15,338 nucleotides of DNA from Rubrobacter sp. (GCA_016781775.1 JADDPR010000014.1:1-15338); one strand, 5' to 3'. Counted from the first letter of the stretch, positions 1 through 6,668 are shown. Numbers and translations: made by a program. Notes: a model not told the origin generated them from the sequence alone.

Positions 1-2
1 AG

Positions 3-47
3 TTCGGCGCGCTGCCGATAATTTACGGGTTGCTAGAAGTGGCGTGA
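3..47 (+). CDS. Possible C-terminal tail of a truncated + strand gene
   Basis: From base 3 the + strand reads 14 mostly hydrophobic residues (FGALPIIYGLLEVA) and stops with TGA at 45-47. The start of the gene would lie left of the window. Hydrophobicity suggests the end of a membrane protein, but 14 residues are too few to assign a family. The stretch recalls the FGALP-IYG motif near the N-terminus of PstC/PstA phosphate permeases, yet there it is followed by a long protein, so either the similarity is chance or this is a remnant. The gene would run tail-to-tail with the minus-strand gene that ends at 133. I see no clear terminator in 48-132. Confidence 0.25.
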   Translation, partial: FGALPIIYGLLEVA

Positions 48-132
48 GCCCCGGCGCCGCGATGGCCTCCTCGATCTCCGGGCCCGTCCCACGGGGGCAC
101 CTTGAGGCTCGCGCCGCGGGGCCCGCTTCCGG

Positions 133-792
133 CTACGGAACGCCCGGGAACGCGGCCTCCGAAGCTACCGCGTCCGCTTGCCTCAGAAGCTCCACCTCCC
201 GCTCCATCCACGCTTGGAGCCGGGCGACCTCGGCCTCGTAGTTTTCCCGCGTGTAGTACTTCTCGGGCGGTGCATCGCTTCTATGCTGCACGGTGTGCGG
301 GCCATCCTCGGGATGGTCGAACATGCCCCAGAACTCGCCCAGGGCGAGGAGACCGTGGAGAGGGTCGGCGGGAAGATCTTCCATGCGTTCCTCCAGAAGC
401 AGAAGCCGCCACTTTCTGCGCTTGAGCCCGTAGTCCGCCCCCTCCCGCTCGGCCAGCCCCTCCAGCGCCCCCACGACATCCTCCGTTTCGGTCTCCCGGA
501 GGCAGGCCAGCGCCAGAACCAGGCCGTCGTCGGGGTCGCGCGCCAGCGCATCGAGGGCGATGGCTATAACGTTGGCGAAGGACACCTGGCGGTCGACCCA
601 GGAGAAGCCGTGCAGCCCGACGAGCAGGGTCCCCCATCCGACGGCGACGCCGCGCCTCCGGAGCCTGTTCAGGCGACGTGCAAGGTCATCCCGGTCCGCG
701 AACGCCGCGCTCAAACCGGCCTGGCCTCCCGTACATCGACCTTCGTTGTCCCCACGTCGAATGCTCCTCCGCTCCAACCTGTTGCGTGCCAT
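133..792 (-). CDS. DUF2247-like protein of unknown function
   Basis: This is a soluble protein of 219 residues with no signal peptide or membrane segment. From about residue 37 it follows the pattern I recall for DUF2247: an N-terminal helix, a conserved Trp (GWGTLLVGL), an Ala/Leu-rich helical middle, an RKWRLLLLEE stretch, a DPL motif and a FDHPED segment before a charged C-terminal helix. The biochemical role of the family is not known to me. Start choice is open. ATG at 792 has an in-frame TAG five codons upstream, no Shine-Dalgarno site, and a TAGAAT box 9 nt before it, which fits a leaderless mRNA. TTG at 714 would remove 26 low-complexity residues and has GAGG 10 nt upstream. The gene appears monocistronic, downstream of the kinase gene that ends at 991. 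Confidence 0.6.
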   Translation of the reverse strand: MARNRLERRSIRRGDNEGRCTGGQAGLSAAFADRDDLARRLNRLRRRGVAVGWGTLLVGLHGFSWVDRQVSFANVIAIALDALARDPDDGLVLALACLRETETEDVVGALEGLAEREGADYGLKRRKWRLLLLEERMEDLPADPLHGLLALGEFWGMFDHPEDGPHTVQHRSDAPPEKYYTRENYEAEVARLQAWMEREVELLRQADAVASEAAFPGVP

Positions 793-801
793 TCCGGGGG
801 C

Positions 802-807
802 ATTCTA
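802..807 (-). promoter_or_regulatory. Predicted -10 box (TAGAAT) of the DUF2247-like gene
   Basis: On the minus strand TAGAAT lies 9 nt before the ATG at 792. Initiation about 7 nt past the box would leave only about 3 nt of leader. No good -35 is visible at 16-18 nt; a TTGATA (830-835) lies too far away at 22 nt. Confidence 0.4.
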
Positions 808-868
808 CGCGCGGCAAGAGGCAAGCAAGTATCAAGAGCAGGAGCCGGGGAATACGCGGGCGGAGCGG

Positions 869-894
869 GGCGCCGACCGGTGTCTCCCGGCGCC
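869..894. repeat. Perfect 7-bp inverted repeat, possible terminator hairpin
   Basis: GGCGCCG (869-875) and CGGCGCC (888-894) enclose a 12-nt loop. The element lies about 100 nt downstream of the kinase gene that ends at 991, in the otherwise empty 793-990 spacer. Neither strand has a T run after it, so it is not a classical intrinsic terminator. It could be a U-less terminator or an mRNA 3' end structure. Confidence 0.3.
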
Positions 895-968
895 TACCCA
901 TCGCCCGGTACCGCGGACCGTCGCACGCAACCTCCCTCCCGCACCGATGATCCGGGAGATCTAATGGG

Positions 969-1000
969 AAAAGCATGAGCCCGGAGCCTCTCAAGCTCCG
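969..1000 (-). terminator. Weak terminator candidate at the end of the kinase gene
   Basis: On the minus strand, CGGAGC (1000-995) and GCTCCG (987-982) form a 6-bp stem around a 7-nt loop that contains the TGA stop codon. A TTTT run follows at 972-969, but 9 nt from the stem, which is far for an intrinsic terminator. Confidence 0.35.
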
Positions 1001-1848
1001 AACCGGCGCAACGTCGTGTCCACGGAGGCCACGTAACCGCCTCCGAAGTAGTACACGTGGACGAGGAGCGGGTAGAGGGCGTAGAGGTGGCGGCGCTCCT
1101 CGAAGAAGCCGGGCCGTATGTAGCGTCTCCGGGCGTAGTTATCGAAGAAGCTTGGGCCGAAGGAGTTGAAGAGGCTTATGTAGGCGAGCTCCATCTCCGG
1201 GTCGGCGTGGTAGATCGCCGGGTCGAGGAAGGCCGAGATCCTATCCCCCCTGGCGAGCACGTTCCCGCTCCACACGTCGCCGTGGATGAGGGATGGCCGC
1301 CCGGGCTCCTCGATGATCCCGTCGAGCCTTCCGGCCAACTCCTCGACGCGGCGGTGGAGCTCGGCGGGGAGACGCCCGGCCTCGCGGGCGACGCGGGTGG
1401 CGTAGAGCAGACGTTGGTCGCGGAAGAACTCGACCCACGAGGAAGTCCACGGGTTCGGCTGGGAGAGGCTGCCGATCAAGGTGTCCCGCTCGTGCCCGTA
1501 GGCGCCGGCGGTGATGCCGTGCAACGACGCGAGAAGCTCCGCGGCGTGGGGCTCCGCGCGCGAGAAGTCCCCCCCACCCTCCACGAACTCCATGAGCAGC
1601 AGGTGCTCCGAGGAGTGGTAGACCTCCGGCACCGGAAGCTCCGTCCCCTCGCCGAGGTAGCGGAGCATGTATCCTTCACGTTCGAGGTTCGCCTCGCCGG
1701 TTCGGTCGACCTTCGCTACCACGGCCGACCCATCCGACAACTCCGCCCGATACACCTCCCCGATGCATCCCCCGCCCAGAGGGTGGGCGGAGAGGAGCCT
1801 CTCCCCGAGTGTCGCCTCGACACCGTCGGCCAGGAGCCTCTCAGCCAC
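991..1848 (-). CDS. Fructosamine kinase family protein (FN3K-like, deglycation)
   Basis: This 285-residue protein matches the family in length. The family phosphorylates the sugar of ketosamines (fructosamines, and in many bacteria ribulosamines or erythrulosamines) on glycated proteins, so that the sugar is shed. Visible signatures are the N-terminal LGGGCIGEVYR loop (24-34), a likely ATP-binding Lys in VVAKVDR (Lys46), Glu57 in LEREGY, the catalytic loop HGDVWSGN (189-196, Asp191) and FLDPAIYHADPE with the metal-binding Asp209. It starts with GTG, has AAGG 6 nt upstream, and overlaps the phosphatase gene by 8 nt, so the two should be translationally coupled. It is cytosolic. Which ketosamine it prefers cannot be read from the sequence. 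Confidence 0.9.
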   Translation of the reverse strand: MAERLLADGVEATLGERLLSAHPLGGGCIGEVYRAELSDGSAVVAKVDRTGEANLEREGYMLRYLGEGTELPVPEVYHSSEHLLLMEFVEGGGDFSRAEPHAAELLASLHGITAGAYGHERDTLIGSLSQPNPWTSSWVEFFRDQRLLYATRVAREAGRLPAELHRRVEELAGRLDGIIEEPGRPSLIHGDVWSGNVLARGDRISAFLDPAIYHADPEMELAYISLFNSFGPSFFDNYARRRYIRPGFFEERRHLYALYPLLVHVYYFGGGYVASVDTTLRRFGA

Positions 1849-2335
1849 TTCGGGCCTTCAGATGGCGCTCCCGGATGTCCTCGAGGAGTCCCTCCGAAGC
1901 CGCCTCGGCGAGGTCCATGACGAGGTCGAAGCCCTCGGGGCCGTCCCCGTACGGGTCGGGTACCGCGCGTTCGGGGCGCTCGGGGGCGAAGTCCAGAAAC
2001 GGACGGACGACGAGTCTCGCCCCGCTGTTGCGGCAGAGGGCCGCCACCCTTTCGTAGTTCTGCTCGTCCATCGTGAGGACGTAGTCGAACCTCTCGCAAT
2101 CCTCCCGTTCGAGGAGGCGGGCGCGCTGGGCGCTTATGTCGATACCGCGCCTCGCGGCGCTGTTTTGCGCCCGCGGGTCCGGCGGCTCGCCGGCGTGGTA
2201 GAAGCCGTGGGTGCCGGCCGAGTCGGCCTCGACCTCCCCCTCGAGCCCCTCGCGGCGCACCACCTCCTCGAAGACGCCCTGGGAGATGGGGCTTCTGCAT
2301 ATGTTCCCTAGGCAGACGAAGAGCACGCGGACCAT
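1841..2335 (-). CDS. Low-molecular-weight protein-tyrosine-phosphatase family protein
   Basis: This cytosolic protein of 164 residues has the standard length. The P-loop CLGNICRS (8-15) supplies nucleophile Cys8 and Arg14, and VPDPYGDG holds the general acid Asp126 in a DPY motif. The segment DSAGTHGFYHAGEPPDPRA is also typical. It is the first gene of a two-gene operon with the fructosamine-kinase homologue. Enzymes of this family are known to hydrolyse ribulosamine 5-phosphate as well as phosphotyrosine, so here its likely job is to dephosphorylate 5-phosphorylated ketosamines before the kinase acts; that part is inference from the neighbour. The ATG has no Shine-Dalgarno site, and a perfect TATAAT lies 8 nt upstream, so the mRNA is probably leaderless. 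Confidence 0.93.
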   Translation of the reverse strand: MVRVLFVCLGNICRSPISQGVFEEVVRREGLEGEVEADSAGTHGFYHAGEPPDPRAQNSAARRGIDISAQRARLLEREDCERFDYVLTMDEQNYERVAALCRNSGARLVVRPFLDFAPERPERAVPDPYGDGPEGFDLVMDLAEAASEGLLEDIRERHLKARSG

Positions 2336-2343
2336 GACGGCCG

Positions 2344-2349
2344 ATTATA
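2344..2349 (-). promoter_or_regulatory. Predicted -10 box (TATAAT) of the phosphatase-kinase operon
   Basis: A perfect TATAAT on the minus strand ends 8 nt before the ATG at 2335, which predicts a leader of about 2 nt. At 17 nt upstream only AAGCAT is seen, so the -35 is weak or absent. Confidence 0.55.
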
Positions 2350-2423
2350 GGTGCCGGACAGGGTGTATGCTTCGGGGGAGGCTACGGAGCGTAGACGCAA
2401 CGGTCGGAGGGTAAACCGCTTCC

Positions 2424-3632
2424 ATGTCGAGCGACGAGATTTCGGTGCGGTCGAAACCGCGAGGCCGCAGGCTTCGGCGCGTCAGGAGAGAGCCGGACGT
2501 CACCGCGCACCCGACCCCGATCCGGATCTCCCGGCGCACCCGCACTGCCCTGATCCTGGCGGTGATAGCCGCCTTCGCCTACGTCGTTTATCTGGTACCG
2601 AGCGTGCTCACGACGGTGATAGGGGGGATAGCCCTCGCCCTCGTGCTCTCCTTCCCGGTGCGCTTCTTCTCGCGCTTCTTCTCCGACGGGATCGCGATCC
2701 TGCTCTCGTTCCTGCTCGTGGTGGGCGTCTTCGTCGTCGCCGCGCTTTATCTGGTCCCCATCGTCGCGACGCAGTTCTCCTCCCTCGTCAGCGCGGCGCC
2801 CGGTATAGCAGCGAGCGCCGAGCAGTACCTGCGCGATGTCCTGGATTCCCTCGAAAACAGGGGTGTATTACCCAACGACGACCCCCAGCAACTCGTGTCC
2901 AGGGTCAGAGAGAACCTCGTAGACGCCGTAAGGTCGATAGGCTCCAGCTTGCTTGGCGGGGTGCTCGGCTTCGTCTACGGCACCGTCAACTTCCTGGTGA
3001 CCCTGCTCGGGATCTTGTTTATCGGGATTTACATGCTCGTCGACGCGCGCAAGATCAAGGCGGCCTACCTCAGGGCCGCGCCGCACGACTACCGGAGCGA
3101 CGCGAGGAGCCTGTGGAACGCCTTCGGCTTCTCCCTCTCGCGCTACCTGGGCGGTCTCGCGCTGATCCTCCTGATACAGGGGGCGGTCTCGGCGTTGGGG
3201 CTGGCCTTGATAGGCGTACCTTATGCACTGGTTCTGGGAGCCATCGTCTCCGTCACGGCGATCATCCCGTACCTCGGGGCGTTCCTCGGCGCCGTACCGG
3301 CCCTGCTTGTCGCTCTTGCCCTGGAGGGACCGTGGGAAGCCCTGCTGACGGCAGCGTTGTTCCTCGCGGTTCAGCAGCTCGAGGGCAACTTCCTGACGCC
3401 CAAGATCCAGGGCGACACCCTGCACGTCCACCCGATCCTGGTCTTCCTCGGCGTGATCGTCGGCGGCGGCCTCGGGGGCATCCTCGGCGTGATCGTCGCC
3501 GTCCCGGCCCTGGCGGTCCTCAGGGTCCTCTTCGACTTCTTCCGCGTCCGCCTGCGCACCGAAGACCGCAACGAAGGCCAGACAAAGATCTGGCGCAAGA
3601 CGACGAAAACCGGACCATCTTCGGATCCATAG
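2424..3632 (+). CDS. AI-2E family transporter (PF01594)
   Basis: This 402-residue integral membrane protein carries the hallmarks of the AI-2E family: a central soluble helical region (about 115-175), IPYLGAFLGAVPA (281-293) and QQLEGNFLTPKIQG (317-330). Hydrophobic segments lie near 42-59, 62-80, 90-113, 178-206, 241-263, 266-302, 305-318 and 336-371. Family members include the E. coli AI-2 exporter TqsA and Na+/H+ antiporters, so the substrate cannot be assigned. The first 40 residues are rich in Arg and the last 25 in Lys, Arg and Thr, probably both cytosolic. GGAGGG at 2406-2411 is 12 nt from the ATG, a long spacing. It is divergent from the phosphatase gene, with 88 nt between them. Confidence 0.9.
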   Translation: MSSDEISVRSKPRGRRLRRVRREPDVTAHPTPIRISRRTRTALILAVIAAFAYVVYLVPSVLTTVIGGIALALVLSFPVRFFSRFFSDGIAILLSFLLVVGVFVVAALYLVPIVATQFSSLVSAAPGIAASAEQYLRDVLDSLENRGVLPNDDPQQLVSRVRENLVDAVRSIGSSLLGGVLGFVYGTVNFLVTLLGILFIGIYMLVDARKIKAAYLRAAPHDYRSDARSLWNAFGFSLSRYLGGLALILLIQGAVSALGLALIGVPYALVLGAIVSVTAIIPYLGAFLGAVPALLVALALEGPWEALLTAALFLAVQQLEGNFLTPKIQGDTLHVHPILVFLGVIVGGGLGGILGVIVAVPALAVLRVLFDFFRVRLRTEDRNEGQTKIWRKTTKTGPSSDP

Positions 3633-3675
3633 GGACCGCAGGGTAGCGACCGCCCCGAACGGCGCGGGAAGACCG

Positions 3676-3700
3676 GGCACCGCCGCCCGTGGCCGGTGTC
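3676..3700 (+). terminator. Hairpin downstream of the transporter gene, possible U-less terminator
   Basis: GGCACCG (3676-3682) pairs with CGGTGTC (3694-3700), 7 bp with one G-U pair and an 11-nt loop, 44 nt after the stop codon. No T run follows. Confidence 0.3.
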
Positions 3701-3740
3701 GCGCCTCGGACGAGTGCGAAGCTTGTTTCCTGTCGCTCCC

Positions 3741-3778
3741 GAGCTCCGAGGAGGTTTTGCGGGCCTCTTCTGGAGCTC
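3741..3778. repeat. Strong 14-bp hairpin in the phosphofructokinase leader region
   Basis: GAGCTCC (3741-3747) pairs with GGAGCTC (3772-3778), and GAGGAGG (3748-3754) with CCTCTTC (3764-3770). There is one G-U pair, one bulged T (3771) and a 9-nt loop (3755-3763). It is the longest stem I found in the window. There is no T run after it on either strand, so it is more likely a structured RNA or mRNA element than an intrinsic terminator. Confidence 0.5.
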
Positions 3779-3977
3779 AAGGGCCCCGCTTCTGCCGAGC
3801 GGGAGACGTGCGGAGCCTTCGTCGGGTTCGCTAGCCGGGTCCTCCTCGCCCGGATCCGGCCTCACGGGCCTCGGCCCGGCGCGGAGCCTGCGGAAGATGT
3901 TTGAGCTTCGCCGGGGAGATCGTCCAGGGTGTTAAGCTTCGGGGCTCCGGTAGGAAGGGAGCTTTTCGGTAGACTGG

Positions 3978-3999
3978 CTTCTCTGGAGCTTTCGAGAAG
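3978..3999. repeat. Inverted repeat next to the phosphofructokinase ribosome binding site
   Basis: CTTCTC (3978-3983) and GAGAAG (3994-3999) flank 10 nt, and the right arm abuts the AGGAGG ribosome binding site at 4000-4005. If transcribed it could affect access of the ribosome. A TAGACT box at 3970-3975 would place initiation near 3982, inside the left arm, in which case the repeat would act as DNA (an operator) instead. Confidence 0.3.
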
Positions 4000-4011
4000 A
4001 GGAGGAAGACC

Positions 4012-5061
4012 ATGGCCGAGGTAAGACGGGTTGGGATGCTCACCGGCGGCGGGGACGCACCGGGACTAAACGGCGTCATTCGCGCCGTCACGATGCGTTC
4101 CATCAACGACTACGGTTACGAGGTCTCGGGGATCAAACGCGGCTGGAAGGGCCTCCTCTCCCCCGAGTCGGACTCCGTGATCGAGTTGACCGTCGGCGAC
4201 GTCCGCTACATCCTCGACGAGGGGGGCACGATCCTCCTCTCCTCGCGCACCAACCCGTACAAGAACGAGGGCGATGCTAAAAAGGTCGTGGACAACCTCG
4301 AAGAGTTCGGCATCGACGCCCTCGTCGCCATCGGGGGCGACGACACTTTAGGGGTCGCCAAGAGGCTCCACGAGGACTTCGGCACCCAGGTCATCGGCTG
4401 TCCCAAGACCATAGACAACGACCTCTCGGCCACCGACACCACGTTCGGCTACGACACCGCCGTCTCCATCGCCACGGAGGCCATAGACAAGCTCAGGACG
4501 ACCGCCAAGAGCCACGAGAGGATCCTGGTGGTGGAGATCATGGGCCGCCACGCCGGTTGGATCACCTACGGGGCCGGGCTCGCCGGGGCGGCGAACGTCA
4601 CCCTCATCCCGGAGGTCGAGCCGGACCTCGACGAGATGGTCTCGATCTTCCGAAAGCGCGCCGAGAACGGCGAGAAGTGGGGCGTCGTCGCCGTCTCCGA
4701 GGGCGTCACGTTCTCGGAGGACTTCGTCACCCAGAACGCCGAGAAGGACGAGTTCGGCCACGTCCGCCTCGGCGGCGTCGCCGAGGGCCTCGCCGGAGAG
4801 CTGAAGGAGCGCACCGGGATAGACACCCGCCACGTCGTCCTCGGACACCTCCAGCGCGGTGGCACCCCGACCGCCTACGACCGCATCCTCTCCACGCGCT
4901 ACGGCCTGCGCGCCGCCGAGGCCGTCAAGAACGGCGAGTGGGGCAAGATGGTCGCCCTGCGCGGCAGCGAGATCGTCACCGTGGACCTCGCAGAGGCGAC
5001 CGAGGAGACGAAGACCGTCCCCGACGACCTCTACGGGGCGGCCCGCACCTTCTTCGGATAG
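4012..5061 (+). CDS. pfp: 6-phosphofructokinase, group III, predicted pyrophosphate-dependent
   Basis: It phosphorylates fructose 6-phosphate to fructose 1,6-bisphosphate in glycolysis and is cytosolic. At 349 residues it matches the actinobacterial group III (mixed-substrate) PFK family. Motifs are LTGGGDAPGLN (10-20), IGGDDTLG (107-114), PKTIDND (131-137, catalytic Asp135), MGRHAGW (177-183) and HLQRGGTP. The donor-deciding positions are Asp111 (Gly104 in E. coli PfkA) and Lys132 (Gly124 in E. coli). Asp plus Lys is the pyrophosphate-using combination, as in the Amycolatopsis methanolica enzyme; ATP-using members of this group keep Gly at the first site. Pyrophosphate use would make the reaction reversible. 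The ATG has AGGAGG 6 nt upstream. The hydrolase gene follows after 13 nt. ATP use cannot be fully excluded. Confidence 0.93.
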   Translation: MAEVRRVGMLTGGGDAPGLNGVIRAVTMRSINDYGYEVSGIKRGWKGLLSPESDSVIELTVGDVRYILDEGGTILLSSRTNPYKNEGDAKKVVDNLEEFGIDALVAIGGDDTLGVAKRLHEDFGTQVIGCPKTIDNDLSATDTTFGYDTAVSIATEAIDKLRTTAKSHERILVVEIMGRHAGWITYGAGLAGAANVTLIPEVEPDLDEMVSIFRKRAENGEKWGVVAVSEGVTFSEDFVTQNAEKDEFGHVRLGGVAEGLAGELKERTGIDTRHVVLGHLQRGGTPTAYDRILSTRYGLRAAEAVKNGEWGKMVALRGSEIVTVDLAEATEETKTVPDDLYGAARTFFG

Positions 5062-5074
5062 GGGACGACAGACC

Positions 5075-5956
5075 ATGTTCGAGGGCTTCGAGCAACACCG
5101 GGTGGAGGCGAACGGGGTGGAGATCAACCTCGTCAAGGGCGGCGAGGGCCCGCCGGTCCTGCTCCTCCACGGCTACCCGCAGACCCACGCGATGTGGCAC
5201 GGCGTCGCGCCGCTCCTCGTGGACGCCGGGTTCACCGTCGTGGCCGCCGACCTGCGCGGCTACGGCGATAGCTCGAAGCCCGAGGGCGACGAGGCCCACG
5301 TGACCTACTCCAAGCGCGCCATGTCCGACGACATGGCGGGGGCGATGGGCTCCCTCGGCTTCGAGCGGTTCGCGGTGGTCGGCCACGACCGGGGCGGGCG
5401 CGTCGGCCACCGGATGGCGCTCGACCACGCAGGAAGCGTCACGAAGCTCGCCGTCCTCGACATATTGCCGACCCGCCATCTCTTCTCGACGGTGGGCCGG
5501 GACCTCGCTATGGCCTACTACCACTGGTTCTTTCTCGCCCAACCCTACGACTTCCCGGAGACGCTGATCGGGGGCAGCCGCGCCTACTACCTCCGCGCCT
5601 TGCTCGGCCGGTACGGCTCGACGGTGGAGGCCTTCGCCCCCGAGGCCCTCGCCGAGTACGAACGGTGCTTCGACGAACGCACGGTCCACGCGAGCTGCGA
5701 GGACTACCGTGCCGCCGCATCCGTAGACCTGTCCCACGACGAGTCCGACCGGGACAACGGCCGCGGAATCGAATGCCCCCTTCTGGCACTCTGGGGCAAG
5801 AACGGCGCGATGCACGGGCTATACGACGTGCTGGAGGTGTGGCGAACCTACGCCAAGGACGTACGGGGGGGCCCGATCGAAGCAGGCCACTACCTCGCCG
5901 AGGAGAAGCCGGAGGAGACGGCGCGAGAGCTGTCGGCTTTCCTCGCGTCCGATTAA
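5075..5956 (+). CDS. Alpha/beta hydrolase of the fluoroacetate/haloacetate dehalogenase type
   Basis: This cytosolic protein of 293 residues, the usual family length, has an alpha/beta-hydrolase fold. The oxyanion motif HGYPQ is at 32-36 and the nucleophile motif HDRGGR at 104-109, giving nucleophile Asp105 and carboxylate-binding Arg106 and Arg109. Asp129 (LDILPT) and His272 (AGHYLAEE) complete the triad. His150-Trp151 in HWFFLAQP and Tyr211 in CEDYRAA match the halide-binding His-Trp-Tyr set of fluoroacetate dehalogenases. Such enzymes hydrolyse haloacetates to glycolate. The residue set supports that activity, but the natural substrate is inference, as related epoxide hydrolases share the fold. 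It is the second gene of the phosphofructokinase operon: the 13-nt gap carries a weak AGGGGA site overlapping the previous stop codon. Confidence 0.85.
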   Translation: MFEGFEQHRVEANGVEINLVKGGEGPPVLLLHGYPQTHAMWHGVAPLLVDAGFTVVAADLRGYGDSSKPEGDEAHVTYSKRAMSDDMAGAMGSLGFERFAVVGHDRGGRVGHRMALDHAGSVTKLAVLDILPTRHLFSTVGRDLAMAYYHWFFLAQPYDFPETLIGGSRAYYLRALLGRYGSTVEAFAPEALAEYERCFDERTVHASCEDYRAAASVDLSHDESDRDNGRGIECPLLALWGKNGAMHGLYDVLEVWRTYAKDVRGGPIEAGHYLAEEKPEETARELSAFLASD

Positions 5957-6073
5957 GGGAACGTGTCCCCTCTCCGTCGAGCTCCGCGCCGGGAGGCTCC
6001 CCAGCACCAACCGCGGCACGAACGCTCAGAGAAGCCTCGACGCAGTCGTCGCTAAAGCATCGGGCAGGGCGGG

Positions 6074-6101
6074 CCGACAACTCTTCCGGAGGGTTTATCC
6101 T
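6074..6101 (+). promoter_or_regulatory. Candidate promoter for the cyclic-di-GMP gene
   Basis: CCGACA (6074-6079) and TATCCT (6096-6101) are separated by 16 nt. This is the best promoter-like pair in the 229-nt spacer 5957-6185, which otherwise shows no gene, terminator with a T run, or recognisable cyclic-di-GMP riboswitch. The sequence from about 6108 to the gene start would be its leader. Confidence 0.3.
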
Positions 6102-6153
6102 AAAGGGACCGGCGACCATGATGATACGGTAGAAACAGGATCGCGCCGAGAGG

Positions 6154-6186
6154 ATGTTTGGGCTGAGGAAAGCCGACGAGGCGTAG
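6154..6186 (+). CDS. Possible 10-residue upstream ORF
   Basis: ATG at 6154 opens a frame of 10 codons (MFGLRKADEA) ending in TAG at 6184-6186, whose G is also the first base of the GTG start of the membrane segment gene. A stop-start overlap can couple translation. The only purine-rich stretch before it touches the ATG, so its own initiation would be poor. It may be chance. Confidence 0.2.
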   Translation: MFGLRKADEA

Positions 6187-6668
6187 TGGCCAGCGGACGA
6201 AAGACGTCGCTCCCGACGTCCTTCGCTCCCCCTAAGGGCCTGCTCGGACGAGCACGGTTCCTCTTCTTGCTTGTAGGCCTCTTCATGGCCTTGCTCGCCG
6301 TTCCCATAGTCCTCTCGTCGGATGCCTCCGGAGGGCACAAGGCGGCCGCGATCGCCAGCCTCCTGTTCCTCGGCGGGCGCTGGACGCGCGGGTACGCACG
6401 CGAGCGCTTCTCGGCCCCCTGGGACCTGCCCGAGGGGCTCGCCCTCTTCCTCGTGAACTCCGCCGCCTTCGAGCCCACCGCCACCCTCGGCCTCGTCATA
6501 AACGGCATGATCTTCCGCTCGCTCTACGGTTCCACCCGCGGGGTCGCCGGCGCGCTACTCATCTACCTGGGCGCGTTCCTGCTCGCGGTGGCGGTGACGC
6601 GAGCCGATGCCGGGCTCGACTACTATCTGTCGTCCGTCCTGCCCCCGCGTTGGCCCTCGTGTTTCTGA
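6186..6668 (+). CDS. N-terminal membrane segment of a split cyclic-di-GMP signalling protein
   Basis: It encodes 160 residues, mostly hydrophobic, with membrane segments near 24-46, 53-63, 83-112 and 119-137 and no catalytic motif. It looks like the membrane sensor (MASE-like) part of the protein encoded just downstream. The last residues after YYLSSVLPP have an unnatural composition and reach TGA at 6666-6668, while the -1 frame continues with a hydrophobic helix and the signalling domains. The switch point is the five-C run 6642-6646, where one extra C would join the two frames. The GTG start has GAGG only 4 nt upstream, so the exact start is uncertain. I treat it as the 5' part of one broken or frameshifted gene. 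Confidence 0.65.
   Translation: MASGRKTSLPTSFAPPKGLLGRARFLFLLVGLFMALLAVPIVLSSDASGGHKAAAIASLLFLGGRWTRGYARERFSAPWDLPEGLALFLVNSAAFEPTATLGLVINGMIFRSLYGSTRGVAGALLIYLGAFLLAVAVTRADAGLDYYLSSVLPPRWPSCF

Larger units (their letters stand above)
3633..4011. other. 379-bp intergenic region with hairpins and no convincing gene
   Basis: The small ORFs here have unnatural compositions and no family features. The stretch contains several inverted repeats (3676-3700, 3741-3778, CCCGCT/AGCGGG at about 3785-3803, and CTTCTC/GAGAAG at 3978-3999). It also has the heptamer AGCTTCG twice (3904-3910, 3935-3941) and its inverse CGAAGCT once (3717-3723). I recognise no tRNA, tmRNA, SRP RNA, T-box or known riboswitch. 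It probably holds the terminator of the transporter gene and the leader and promoter of the phosphofructokinase operon. Confidence 0.5.

Noticed and set aside
2351..3646. 431-codon + strand frame overlapping the transporter gene
   Set aside because: The translation is Arg/Pro/Gly-rich with no family features. The other + frame gives a clear AI-2E transporter.
3820..3860. tRNA-like GGGTTCG stretch before the phosphofructokinase gene
   Set aside because: No acceptor, D or anticodon stems can be built around it at tRNA distances.
3904..3941. Direct repeat of AGCTTCG with an inverse copy at 3717-3723
   Set aside because: Seven-base matches in a GC-rich 379-bp stretch can occur by chance, and the spacing is irregular.
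4348..5136. Long open frame on the minus strand opposite the phosphofructokinase gene
   Set aside because: It mirrors the codon structure of the real gene, as is common in high-GC DNA, and has no family motif. The + strand product is unmistakable.
5957..6185. Cyclic-di-GMP riboswitch upstream of the signalling gene
   Set aside because: I could not find the conserved GEMM core or paired arms, only a possible promoter.
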